Below, one piece after another: positions 16,701-26,225 of a DNA stretch of 64,000 bases. How positions within the stretch are numbered: position 1 is the first letter of the stretch; each line of letters begins with the position of its first letter. The notes beneath the pieces were generated by a model that made no database searches, was not told the DNA's origin, and was given only the letters and a program-made list of their open reading frames with translations. The translations under genes were made by a program, and so were the position numbers. The stretch is from Ulvibacter litoralis (GTDB taxonomy: Bacteria > Bacteroidota > Bacteroidia > Flavobacteriales > Flavobacteriaceae): NCBI RefSeq assembly GCF_900102055.1, contig NZ_FNBA01000001.1:310001-374000 (forward strand), given 5' to 3'.

Positions 16701-17582
16701 ATGAGACATGCGATTTTTCTTATAAGTGCGATTTTACTTTTATTTGGCTGTTCCAACAATGACAATGATGCAGTTCAAGAAGAACAGATTAGAGAATTAA
16801 AAATTAAAAGTTTTACTTTATCGAAATATGCGCCTGGAAATGGTTTTCCTGAGCACACTGCATTCTTTTTTGACGAAGATGCTAAGATTAGTCAAATACA
16901 TGATTATCGTGAATCTAATCCTGGTAAATTTATCCAAGATATTTCGTACAACGATCAAGGGCTAATTTTAAACAACGATTGGCTATATGTTACTGATAAT
17001 CAAACTGAAATGTTTGGCCACATAGAAACTGAATACAACGCATCAAACGAACTCATAGAAATGATTGAATATGATGCTAATGATCAACAAGAAAATACCT
17101 ATCATTTAACACATTATCAAGATAGCATCCAAGTAGTTGCTAATCTAAATACAACCATCGAGGAAAAACTAACCTTTAAATTTAACCCCAACAACCTTCT
17201 AGTTCAACAAGATGTTATACCTGCCGATCTAATCAGTTTTTATAGAAAAGATTATTTCTATGAAAATGGAAATTTAATTAAACAACAGACAACAATTAAT
17301 TCAAATATCACAGAAATTATCTATAGATACGATGACAAAATAAATCCACTATATACTGTATTGAACAATAGTTACGAACAGCTCATTTCTATTGGCAGAG
17401 CTGGCTGGTATAAATTTTATCCCAATCTAAATTACTTTTATTCCAAGAATAACTTTACTTCATATGAAGGTTTAAGTGCTGATGACATCATAACCTACCA
17501 ATATAATGACCTCGGCTATCCAATTAGCGGAGAAAAGGTAATTGATGATTTCACACTTAAATTAACCTACGAATATTACTAA
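16701..17582 (+). CDS. Lipoprotein with YD-like repeats, copy 2 (tandem paralogue)
   Basis: This 293-residue protein is a tandem duplicate of the preceding gene. The first 38 residues differ at only about five positions (both carry CSNNDNDAVQEEQI and ELKIK). The remainder keeps only the repeat scaffold, including FFDEDAK, ISYN, YNDLGYPIS and the shared end LTYEYY. The DNA is also near-identical just after the ATG and then diverges. That pattern fits duplication followed by diversification, or conversion limited to the signal region. It is probably co-transcribed with copy 1. Function unknown. Confidence 0.8.
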   Translation: MRHAIFLISAILLLFGCSNNDNDAVQEEQIRELKIKSFTLSKYAPGNGFPEHTAFFFDEDAKISQIHDYRESNPGKFIQDISYNDQGLILNNDWLYVTDNQTEMFGHIETEYNASNELIEMIEYDANDQQENTYHLTHYQDSIQVVANLNTTIEEKLTFKFNPNNLLVQQDVIPADLISFYRKDYFYENGNLIKQQTTINSNITEIIYRYDDKINPLYTVLNNSYEQLISIGRAGWYKFYPNLNYFYSKNNFTSYEGLSADDIITYQYNDLGYPISGEKVIDDFTLKLTYEYY

Positions 17583-17590
17583 AATCTAAG

Positions 17591-17611
17591 ATTCCTGCCA
17601 GCGCAGGGAAT
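17591..17611. repeat. Small GC-rich palindrome, possible dispersed repeat
   Basis: The 21 bases between the second lipoprotein and the sigma-54 activator form arms ATTCC-TGC and GCA-GGGAAT around a 4-base loop with one bulged G. It is unusually GC-rich for its surroundings and has no T-run, so it is not a standard terminator. It resembles short palindromic intergenic elements; only one copy is in the window. Confidence 0.35.
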
Positions 17612-17615
17612 ACAT

Positions 17616-18914
17616 ATGGAAAGCATACAAGCAACAAAACAACGATTCGGAATTATCGGAAACGACCCCAAACTGAATCGTGCCGTAGAAAAAGCAATGC
17701 AAGTTGCCCCCACAGACATCTCTGTACTAGTAACCGGAGAAAGTGGTGTAGGTAAAGAGAGCATTCCTAAAATAATACACTCACTCTCACACAGAAAACA
17801 CGGAAAATACATAGCCGTAAACTGTGGTGCCATTCCTGAAGGGACGATTGACAGTGAACTTTTTGGTCATGAAAAAGGGGCGTTTACAGGAGCAACAGCT
17901 ACCCGTAGCGGATACTTTGAGGTTGCCGATGGTGGAACTATATTTTTAGATGAAGTTGGCGAGCTTCCACTACCAACCCAAGTGCGCTTGTTACGCGTAT
18001 TAGAAAATGGAGAGTTTTTAAAAGTAGGATCGTCTCAAATACAAAAAACAGACGTGCGTATTGTTGCCGCAACCAATGTGAAAATGGTAGACGCCATTAA
18101 TAAAGGGAAGTTTAGAGAAGATTTATACTACCGTCTAAGCACCGTAGAAATTAATCTACCGCCCCTGCGCGAACGTAGTGAAGACATCCATTTACTGTTT
18201 CGAAAGTTTGCTTCCGATTTTGCCAACAAATACAAAATGCCCACCATTCGTTTGGACGATGCAGCTGTTGAACTTTTACTAAAATACCGCTGGAGTGGTA
18301 ATATTAGACAATTACGCAATGTGGCCGAGCAAGTTTCAGTACTAGAAGAAAATAGAGACATTACCTATCAAACCCTAAAACATTACCTTCCAGACATGGG
18401 AAGTAACCTTCCAGCTGTTGTAAATACTAAAAAGTCGGAAAGTGATTTTAGTAGCGAACGGGAAATTCTTTACAAGGTTTTATTCGACATGAAACGCGAT
18501 GTAAACGATTTAAAAAAATTAACATTAGAGTTAATGAAGTCGGGGAATGCCGCTAAAGTAAAAGAAGAAAACTCATCATTGATTAATAAAATTTATTCTG
18601 AAACTCATTCGCAAGAAGACGACTTAGAGTCATTCATAGAAACCGAGCATTCACCAGTTCGAGAAGAAAAAGTAGAGGTTTTAAATATTGCTGAACTTTC
18701 TTCGGAAGCAAATACGCCAACGCGTACTAAAAAAGACGCCTACGATTTCGCGGAAGAAATTGAAGAAGAAGAAAATCTATCGTTACAGCAAAAAGAGTTA
18801 GAATTGATTAAAAAATCGTTAGAAAAATACCAAGGCAAGCGAAAAGATGCCGCAGACGAACTAGGAATTTCTGAACGCACCTTATATCGAAAAATCAAAC
18901 AATACAATCTTTAA
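17616..18914 (+). CDS. Sigma-54-dependent transcriptional activator without sensor domain
   Basis: The 432-residue bacterial enhancer-binding protein starts directly with the AAA+ domain. Walker A is GESGVGKE (41-48), the sigma-54 contact loop GAFTGA is at 88-93, Walker B is GGTIFLDEVGEL, and the arginine region is FREDLYYRL. There is no receiver, GAF or PAS domain. An acidic, low-complexity, partly helical linker of about 130 residues leads to a C-terminal Fis-type helix-turn-helix (GKRKDAADELGISERTLYRKIK). It activates RNA polymerase carrying RpoN. Without a sensor it may be constitutive or controlled by a partner binding the linker. It lies just upstream of lptE, secG and groESL. Confidence 0.92.
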   Translation: MESIQATKQRFGIIGNDPKLNRAVEKAMQVAPTDISVLVTGESGVGKESIPKIIHSLSHRKHGKYIAVNCGAIPEGTIDSELFGHEKGAFTGATATRSGYFEVADGGTIFLDEVGELPLPTQVRLLRVLENGEFLKVGSSQIQKTDVRIVAATNVKMVDAINKGKFREDLYYRLSTVEINLPPLRERSEDIHLLFRKFASDFANKYKMPTIRLDDAAVELLLKYRWSGNIRQLRNVAEQVSVLEENRDITYQTLKHYLPDMGSNLPAVVNTKKSESDFSSEREILYKVLFDMKRDVNDLKKLTLELMKSGNAAKVKEENSSLINKIYSETHSQEDDLESFIETEHSPVREEKVEVLNIAELSSEANTPTRTKKDAYDFAEEIEEEENLSLQQKELELIKKSLEKYQGKRKDAADELGISERTLYRKIKQYNL

Positions 18915-18939
18915 ACCAGCAATACACTAGTTTTTATTT

Positions 18940-19452
18940 ATGAAAAACCTCAAACACTTATTTTTACTACTGCTTACAGTTATTACTATACAAAGCTGCG
19001 GGGTATATTCATTTACCGGAGCCGATATCGATTATGCAAATACAAAAACATTCCAAGTCAGTTATTTTCAAAATAATGCCCAACAAGTAGAACCTGGAAT
19101 TGACAGAGAATTTACTCAAAGCCTACAAGATTTGTTATTAAACCAAACCAGTTTGGATTTGGTAAATAGCAATGGAGATTTAGTGTACGAAGGTGAAATT
19201 GTAGAGTATTACACGGCACCAATTACAGCGACGTCTCAAAGTACAGCCGCTCAAAACCGATTAACAATTGGAGTCAATGTTCGCTTTTACAATACCAAAG
19301 ATGCGACTAAAGATTTTGAACAACGATTTTCGTTTTATTACGATTATACAGGTAGCACCCTTTTAACAGGGGCAGCATTAGACGATGCTATCGATGTTAT
19401 TTACGAACGAATTACGCAAGATATTTTCAATAAATCACTCGCAAACTGGTAA
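18940..19452 (+). CDS. lptE: LptE-family LPS assembly lipoprotein
   Basis: The 170-residue protein has a lipoprotein signal (lipid Cys20 in ITIQSCGVYSFTG). The Bacteroidota LptE pattern follows: FQVSYFQNNAQQVEPGIDREFTQSLQDLL, LVYEGEIVEYYTAPI, NRLTIGVNVRFYNT and ITQDIFNKSLANW. LptE plugs and stabilises the LptD translocon that inserts lipopolysaccharide in the outer membrane. It sits 25 bases after the sigma-54 activator and 3 bases before the next gene, so the three are likely co-transcribed. Confidence 0.88.
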   Translation: MKNLKHLFLLLLTVITIQSCGVYSFTGADIDYANTKTFQVSYFQNNAQQVEPGIDREFTQSLQDLLLNQTSLDLVNSNGDLVYEGEIVEYYTAPITATSQSTAAQNRLTIGVNVRFYNTKDATKDFEQRFSFYYDYTGSTLLTGAALDDAIDVIYERITQDIFNKSLANW

Positions 19453-19455
19453 GCC

Positions 19456-20448
19456 TTGAACACAGATAAATTTACATACCTGCTTGCGAATCCGCAAAAT
19501 ATAAGCAACGACGAAATGGCGTCGCTAGACACGGTGATTGAAAACTACCCTTATTTTCAAAGCGCGAGAGCCCTACAGTTAAAAGGACTTAAAAACCAAA
19601 GTAGTTTTTTATACAACGATGCGTTAAAAACAACAGCCGCATATACCACAGATCGCGATATTCTTTTTGAGTATATTACTTCGGAAAAATTTATACAAAA
19701 TGATATTTCGAAAGCGATTGTACAGCACGATATTTCTTTTAATGACATTGAAGTAATTTCTGAAAATGTTTCAGAATCTATCAGCATAGAAATAGACAAT
19801 CAGTTAAAAGCCGAACTTAAAAAAGCAGAAGCCGTTTTAAATCCAGACCTGTTTGAGCGTAAGACAGCTGTAAAAGCTTCAGAAGTAACTGAAGACACAC
19901 AAAACCCAGCTGAAGCTACCGAGAAAGCACAAATAACACCAGAAACAACTTCTGAGTCCGAGGCTCCTTCCGCAGCAGAAATTTTAGAATTGGACAAACC
20001 GCTAGAATTTACAAAAGCAGACACTCATTCGTTTAGTGAATGGCTTCAATTAACGCGTACAAAGCCTATTATTCGCGAAAAACCTTCCGAAGAGAAAAGC
20101 GAAACACCAAAAGTTGAAGTTGAAAAAACAGAAGTTCAAGACGAAAAAGAACGCAAGTTTGAGTTGATTGAAAAATTTATTCAAGAAAAACCAAAGTTAA
20201 AACCAAAGGCTATTTCGGGAAATTCGGCAAAAGAAAAAAAAGAAAATATAAACTTAGCGTCCCCTTACACACAAGCTCCCGACGCTTTAATGACGGAGAC
20301 TTTGGCAAAAGTTTACTTGCAACAAAAAAATTATACCAAAGCCATTCAAGCATATAAAATTTTAATTTTGAAATATCCCGAAAAAAGTGGTTTCTTTGCA
20401 GACCAAATTAGGGCAGTCAAAAAATTGATAAATACAGAAGAGAAATGA
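19456..20448 (+). CDS. Conserved TPR-like protein between lptE and secG (TTG start)
   Basis: The best start is a TTG three bases after the lptE stop, giving 330 residues (NTDKFTYLLANPQNIS). The N-terminal helical domain (about 1-110) has the DTVIENYPYFQSARALQLKGL pattern. The middle (about 115-240) is acidic and low-complexity, rich in Glu, Lys, Thr and Ala. The C-terminal piece (about 275-330) looks like a tetratricopeptide unit (LAKVYLQQKNYTKAIQAYKILILKYPE). No signal peptide is present. It overlaps the secG start by 4 bases. The family is conserved beside secG in Bacteroidota, but I know of no defined function. Confidence 0.8.
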   Translation: MNTDKFTYLLANPQNISNDEMASLDTVIENYPYFQSARALQLKGLKNQSSFLYNDALKTTAAYTTDRDILFEYITSEKFIQNDISKAIVQHDISFNDIEVISENVSESISIEIDNQLKAELKKAEAVLNPDLFERKTAVKASEVTEDTQNPAEATEKAQITPETTSESEAPSAAEILELDKPLEFTKADTHSFSEWLQLTRTKPIIREKPSEEKSETPKVEVEKTEVQDEKERKFELIEKFIQEKPKLKPKAISGNSAKEKKENINLASPYTQAPDALMTETLAKVYLQQKNYTKAIQAYKILILKYPEKSGFFADQIRAVKKLINTEEK

Positions 20449-20786
20449 GCACGTTTACAATATTTTTAGTTTTGATCATTATCGTAGCATTTTTATTGGT
20501 AGTGGTAATTATGGTTCAGAATCCAAAAGGTGGAGGTTTATCATCTTCATTTGGAGGTGGTGGAACACAACAAATGGGTGGAGTTCAAAAAACAACCGAT
20601 TTCTTAGACAAGAGTACTTGGACTTTAGGAGCCGTGATGTTAGCTTTAATCTTACTTTCGAACATTCCAATCATGGGAAGTAACGCAAACCAATCAAAAG
20701 CTTTTGATGAGGATGCTATCGAGAATGTAATCCCAACAACTCCAACACCAGCTCCAACTACTGAAAGTACTCCAGACGCAGAGTAA
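20445..20786 (+). CDS. secG: Preprotein translocase subunit SecG
   Basis: The 113-residue protein has two transmembrane helices (about residues 3-22 and 56-74). The conserved connecting loop is VIMVQNPKGGGLSSSFGGGGTQQMGGVQKTTDFLDKSTW. SecG joins SecYE to speed protein export. The Asp/Thr/Pro-rich tail after the second helix is common in Bacteroidota. The start overlaps the previous gene by 4 bases, and a strong terminator lies just downstream, ending the transcript before groES. Confidence 0.93.
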   Translation: MSTFTIFLVLIIIVAFLLVVVIMVQNPKGGGLSSSFGGGGTQQMGGVQKTTDFLDKSTWTLGAVMLALILLSNIPIMGSNANQSKAFDEDAIENVIPTTPTPAPTTESTPDAE

Positions 20787-20805
20787 TTTCTTTAAAAAAA
20801 TTAGT

Positions 20806-20840
20806 AAAAAATGCCAGCTTATGACAAGCTGGCATTTTTT
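20806..20840 (+). terminator. Rho-independent terminator after secG
   Basis: Perfect arms AAAAAATGCCAGCTT and AAGCTGGCATTTTTT flank a 5-base loop, 20 bases beyond the secG stop. The T-run on the plus strand separates the lptE-secG transcript from groESL. Confidence 0.9.
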
Positions 20841-20866
20841 GTTTATAATTGTCAGTTTTTGAGCAG

Positions 20867-20883
20867 TGGCATAATTTCTGTCT
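20867..20883 (+). promoter_or_regulatory. Possible sigma-54-like element upstream of groES
   Basis: TGGCA at 20867-20871 and TGT at 20879-20881 place GG and GT twelve bases apart, close to the sigma-54 -24/-12 layout TGGCACG-N4-TTGCW. The -12 box is imperfect (GT for GC). No CIRCE repeat and no good TAnnTTTG box are seen in the 95 bases between the secG terminator and groES. Confidence 0.3.
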
Positions 20884-20935
20884 ATTAGCCTACATACTAT
20901 AAAAACAAAGTTTAACAACTAAAATTATATTGAAC

Positions 20936-21211
20936 ATGGCATTAAAAATTCAACCACTTTCAGACAGAGTAGTAGTTCAGCCACAAGAGGCAGAAACGAA
21001 AACTGCATCTGGACTTTACATTCCAGATTCTGCAAAAGAAAAACCTCAACAAGGTAAAGTCGTAGCTGTTGGAAAAGGTAAAGAAGACTACAAAATGACC
21101 GTAAAAGTAGGTGATCTTGTTTTGTACGGAAAGTACGCAGGAAGTGAACTTAAGCTAGAGGGAAGCGATTACCTCATTATGCGCGAAGATGACATTCTAG
21201 CGATTATCTAA
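20936..21211 (+). CDS. groES: Co-chaperonin GroES
   Basis: The 91-residue protein starting at ATG 20936 ([20 protein letters not shown]) has the mobile loop ([22 protein letters not shown]) and the roof segment of GroES. It caps the GroEL barrel during ATP-driven protein folding. A TTG two codons earlier is also in frame, but the ATG gives the family-typical N-terminus. It is followed by groEL after 121 bases with no terminator visible between them. Confidence 0.97.
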   Translation: MALKIQPLSDRVVVQPQEAETKTASGLYIPDSAKEKPQQGKVVAVGKGKEDYKMTVKVGDLVLYGKYAGSELKLEGSDYLIMREDDILAII

Positions 21212-21320
21212 TTCAGTAGAAGCCCACTTCTTGGCTTCAGAAATAGAAAACATACTCTTAGAACAAAAATTAAGAACAAACATAAAAAGCACAAAGCGTA
21301 AAACTTGTTGCTTTTTGTAA

Positions 21321-22961
<1,641 letters not shown>

Positions 22962-22992
22962 TATCAAACTGCAACACACAAATTGATTCTAA

Positions 22993-23028
22993 AAGACCTT
23001 TGCTTTCTGCAAGGGTCTTTTTTTTTAC
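22993..23028 (+). terminator. Rho-independent terminator after groEL
   Basis: Stem GACCTTTGC / GCAAGGGTC (one G-T pair) with a 5-base loop and an eight-base T-run, about 35 bases beyond the groEL stop. Confidence 0.85.
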
Positions 23029-23045
23029 AACTATTAAAAGAAATG

Positions 23046-23255
23046 TTACTCCTTTTTACCAAAAATACGAAACAAGGAAACAGACACAAGTGTTATAACC
23101 ACTGGCCAAATTACGAATAAGTCTGAACGCATAATGGGTTCCGCATTTTCAGGAAGGGTCGCAATCATTTTTTGCATGTACACTTCCCAAATAATGGCTG
23201 CAATCACTACCACAATGGTTATGATGTATAAAAGAATTTTAGGTTTTAATATCAT
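23046..23255 (-). CDS. Small two-helix membrane protein, unknown
   Basis: The 69-residue protein has two predicted transmembrane helices (about residues 8-25 and 46-63). They are joined by a loop with METs and acidic residues (QKMIATLPENAEPIMRSD), and the end is the basic tail FRIFGKKE. I recognise no family. It lies on the minus strand, convergent with groEL and downstream of the 33-residue basic gene, from which a hairpin separates it. A real gene is likely because codon choice and helix layout look natural, but no homologue can be named. Confidence 0.6.
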   Translation of the reverse strand: MILKPKILLYIITIVVVIAAIIWEVYMQKMIATLPENAEPIMRSDLFVIWPVVITLVSVSLFRIFGKKE

Positions 23256-23264
23256 CCTATAAAA

Positions 23265-23296
23265 ATATAAAAACCACCGCTTTTAGGGGTGGTCTT
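23265..23296 (-). terminator. Terminator after the small basic-protein gene
   Basis: On the minus strand ACCACC / GGTGGT arms enclose a 9-base loop and are followed by TTTTTATATTTTT. It lies about 50 bases beyond the stop of the 33-residue gene and just before the 69-residue gene. Confidence 0.65.
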
Positions 23297-23346
23297 GTTT
23301 GTTTATTTTCAATTTTAAAAAGATCTATACATAGACCTACCACGAA

Positions 23347-23448
23347 TTACTTCTTCTTAGAAGCAGTCGTAGGAGCCTTTTTAGCTGGAGCTGCTTTTGC
23401 AGGAGCTTTTTTCGCTTGAGGCTTACTGTTTGACTTAGGTGTTGCCAT
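23347..23448 (-). CDS. 33-residue Lys/Ala/Pro-rich basic peptide
   Basis: The minus strand from ATG 23448 encodes 33 residues (MATPKSNSKPQAKKAPAKAA, then PAKKAPTTASKKK), a fully open frame ending in TAA. About a third of the residues are Lys and there are no acidic residues. It resembles the C-terminal tail of TopA in this window and histone H1-like or RNA/DNA-binding tails. It stands alone, with a hairpin terminator after it and the HMA-operon terminator upstream, so it appears to be its own transcript. Nucleic-acid binding is inferred from composition only. Confidence 0.6.
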   Translation of the reverse strand: MATPKSNSKPQAKKAPAKAAPAKKAPTTASKKK

Positions 23449-23540
23449 AATTTCTAATGTTAAATTAACTACGTAAATGTAGCATAGATTTAGATTCGTG
23501 ATATTTTCATTGGCAAAAATTTAACTATAAAAAACTCCAA

Positions 23541-23583
23541 AAAAAAAGGAGCTATTTAAGTACTCTTAAACAGCTCCTTTTTA
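23541..23583 (-). terminator. Terminator of the copper/heavy-metal operon
   Basis: Outer arms AAAAAGGAGCT / AGCTCCTTTTT with an inner TTAAG / CTTAA stem form a long hairpin about 20 bases beyond the HMA gene. On the minus strand it is followed by a run of T. Confidence 0.85.
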
Positions 23584-23603
23584 TACATTATTAAGAGTAC
23601 ACC

Positions 23604-23960
23604 TTACTCTTGATGGTCTTTTTGCACATCCTCATCTCTATACAAACAACATGGATGTAAACTGTGATATGCTTCCTCTGTAGCCTTTGCTTCTTTGGTA
23701 TCATGCCCTACATTTGCAACACTCTGACTAATGGTAGCAAGATCGGTTTTACGTTCGTCGTAAATAACACTTAATTCGTGTGTTTTCACATCCCAAACAG
23801 CAGATTTCACTCCTTTTGTTTTTATGGCTCCTTTTTCAATTCGTTCTTTACACATCATACAAACACCATCAACATCAAGGGTTGCTTTTGCATTTTTATT
23901 TTGTGCATACGATGTTACTCCAAAGCAAAGTAATATTGCTAAACTTAGTATTTTTTTCAT
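23604..23960 (-). CDS. Periplasmic heavy-metal-associated (HMA) domain protein
   Basis: The 118-residue protein has a signal peptide (cut after about residue 19, SYAQ) and one HMA ferredoxin-like fold with the metal motif CMMC (Cys34 and Cys37). A C-terminal His/Cys stretch (YHSLHPCCLYRDE) could give extra metal ligands. It is likely a periplasmic copper or other soft-metal carrier. It is the last gene of the operon copA - TonB receptor - HMA, 22 bases after the receptor gene. The extra residue pattern CMMC rather than CxxC with Ala/Gly is common in exported Bacteroidota versions. Confidence 0.85.
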   Translation of the reverse strand: MKKILSLAILLCFGVTSYAQNKNAKATLDVDGVCMMCKERIEKGAIKTKGVKSAVWDVKTHELSVIYDERKTDLATISQSVANVGHDTKEAKATEEAYHSLHPCCLYRDEDVQKDHQE

Positions 23961-23982
23961 TGGTTTATTTTTAAGTTAATTT

Positions 23983-26223
23983 TTAATTTAGTTTAAATCG
24001 TAATCCTGCATAATAGCTACTTCCAAAAATTGGACCATAAACAAATGTGGTATCAAAATTAGCCCCAAATGGATTTTCACTGCTTACAATAGGATTGTCT
24101 TGTTTTACATTTGTAATATTTTCACCTCCTAAATATACTTCAAATTTATTAGAAAATACTTTTGTAACCTGTGCATTAAGAGTAGCTACACTAGGTGAAT
24201 ACGCTGGTAATTTATATTCTGAAGGACTTTCAGCAGTAGAAGAAAAACGCTGTTCTCCAAGCCAATTATAGGTCGCGTCAAATTTCCAATGCGCATTGTT
24301 TGTTTTCCGATATGTTTCGTAAGAAATATTTCCAAAAATACGATGGCTTGGTGTTAAAGGCTTTTTCAACATGCCAGAATTATAGGCTGTTTTAATTTCA
24401 TAATACTTATATGCCGAACGGAAATCCAATCCTTTTGCCAATACAATATTGAATTCAGCCTGAAAACTGTTCGCATAACTGGAACCCTTCAGATTGTAAA
24501 AACTAACTTCTTGAGAATTTTCCCAATCAACAACTACTTGATTCTGAAAGTCGGTTCTGTAAAAATCGAATGTGATGTCTGCCTTTTTTCCGAAGAGATC
24601 AAAACCCTGTAAATACGAAACACCATAATTCCAAGCAACCTCCGGATCTAAACCATAGACACTTCCACCTTCATTTACTATACGAATAGCTCTACCGGTT
24701 GAAAACAAACTCTGATTCTCGGTGAAAATATTTGCGCTACGCTTTCCTCGCCCAACAGAACCTCTAAAAACACCCTTTTCCCATGCCGTATAACGCGCAT
24801 GCAATCGGGGAGTAACAAACGCTCCTAACAAATTATGATTATCGACACGAAGTCCTGCCGAGACATTTAAGTTGCTTAAATTATCATACTTATATTCAAA
24901 AAAAGCACCCACCGAATTTTCAACACGATCGTAATTGGTTGTTTCTACCAACTCCTTATAACTATCATAAGTCGCACTTAAACCAGTTTTAAATTTATGC
25001 CTCGAATCGCCAATGATAGAACTGTAAATTCCATTTGCATACAAACTGTTGTGTTCAATGTTGTACTCTCGCAATCCAAAGTACGACTCCTGATTGTGGT
25101 TGCTAAACGCTACTTGCGCCCCAATATTTTCATACGGAATATTAGGATTTACATACCCTAACTTTGCCGAAACATCGAAACGTTGGGTATTGATTTCACC
25201 TCCCCAAGCATTGGTTGTAAGCTTATCAGTGTCTGGATTAAAATCTATTTGCCCTGTTTGTTTTTCATCATTCAGAAATCTAAAATTTATAAAACTTACA
25301 AATCCCTTTTCAGGATCGGTGTATTGCCAGCGATTCATCACATTTACTTGTTTTGCCAAAGGCATATCTAAAAACGAATCATCGTTTTTATCAAACTTGG
25401 TATCACGAATATTTCCATGTACGTAAAGCCCTGTACTCCACTTTTCGCTTACATTGGTATTGACATGTGTGTTTAGCTCAAACCTTCCGTTAGCCGCACC
25501 ATACAAATTGACAAACAATTTTGAATCTGTTGTTGGTTTTTGTAACTCAGCATTTATTTGTCCAGCGATACTTTCAAACCCATTAACCACGCTTCCTGCT
25601 CCTTTGGTAATTTGAATGCTTTCTACCCAAGTTCCCGGAATAAAACTCAAACCATAGGCTTGTGAAGCGCCCCGTATAGAAGGAATATTTTCAGTGGTGA
25701 TTAAAATGTACGGACTGGTAAGTCCAAGCATTTTAATTTGTCGTGTTCCTGAAATCGCATCGGCAAAATTCACGTCAATCGACGGATTGGTTTCAAAGCT
25801 TTCAGAAAGGTTGCAACACGCCGCTTTAAGTAATTCGGCACTGCTAATATTGATTACATTTTCTGAAGCTAAAAAAGAGCGAGAAGATGCTTTTTTACGA
25901 GTGGTTACAACCACCTCATCCAAATTTCCTTTAGGCAGTAGTAAATGACGGATCTCTTTCGAATTAGTAACTGAAATAGTATCCGTTTTATATCCAACGT
26001 AGCTTATCACCAGTTCTTTGTATTCCTCTTGATACGGAATTGTAAATTGTCCGTCCAAATCGGTAACCGTCCCTACAGACGTATTTAGCCAAAATACATT
26101 GGCTCCCGACAATCCAATCTCTACACCTTTGTTATTGGCTTCCACCACCATTCCCTCAATTTGCTCTTGGGCAAATAGAAAACAAGGGAGAAAAAATACT
26201 ATATATAAAATTTTATGTGTCAT
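23983..26223 (-). CDS. TonB-dependent outer-membrane receptor, metal-linked
   Basis: The 746-residue protein has a signal peptide, an N-terminal carboxypeptidase-D-like beta domain (about 18-105, GMVVEANNKGVEIGLSGANV), and a plug domain (about 115-230). A 22-strand barrel follows, ending in the aromatic SSYYAGLRFKLN. It would take up a ligand through the outer membrane using TonB energy. It lies 2 bases after copA and 22 before the HMA gene, so copper or another metal chelate is the likely ligand. A CC pair in the plug (LLKAACCNLSESF) could touch metal. The specificity is inferred from context only. Confidence 0.88.
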   Translation of the reverse strand: MTHKILYIVFFLPCFLFAQEQIEGMVVEANNKGVEIGLSGANVFWLNTSVGTVTDLDGQFTIPYQEEYKELVISYVGYKTDTISVTNSKEIRHLLLPKGNLDEVVVTTRKKASSRSFLASENVINISSAELLKAACCNLSESFETNPSIDVNFADAISGTRQIKMLGLTSPYILITTENIPSIRGASQAYGLSFIPGTWVESIQITKGAGSVVNGFESIAGQINAELQKPTTDSKLFVNLYGAANGRFELNTHVNTNVSEKWSTGLYVHGNIRDTKFDKNDDSFLDMPLAKQVNVMNRWQYTDPEKGFVSFINFRFLNDEKQTGQIDFNPDTDKLTTNAWGGEINTQRFDVSAKLGYVNPNIPYENIGAQVAFSNHNQESYFGLREYNIEHNSLYANGIYSSIIGDSRHKFKTGLSATYDSYKELVETTNYDRVENSVGAFFEYKYDNLSNLNVSAGLRVDNHNLLGAFVTPRLHARYTAWEKGVFRGSVGRGKRSANIFTENQSLFSTGRAIRIVNEGGSVYGLDPEVAWNYGVSYLQGFDLFGKKADITFDFYRTDFQNQVVVDWENSQEVSFYNLKGSSYANSFQAEFNIVLAKGLDFRSAYKYYEIKTAYNSGMLKKPLTPSHRIFGNISYETYRKTNNAHWKFDATYNWLGEQRFSSTAESPSEYKLPAYSPSVATLNAQVTKVFSNKFEVYLGGENITNVKQDNPIVSSENPFGANFDTTFVYGPIFGSSYYAGLRFKLN

Positions 26224-26225
26224 AA

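Noticed and set aside
15798-17582. Lipoprotein pair as a toxin-immunity system
   Set aside because: YD-like repeats alone are not enough; there is no toxin domain, and both copies are lipoproteins of equal size.
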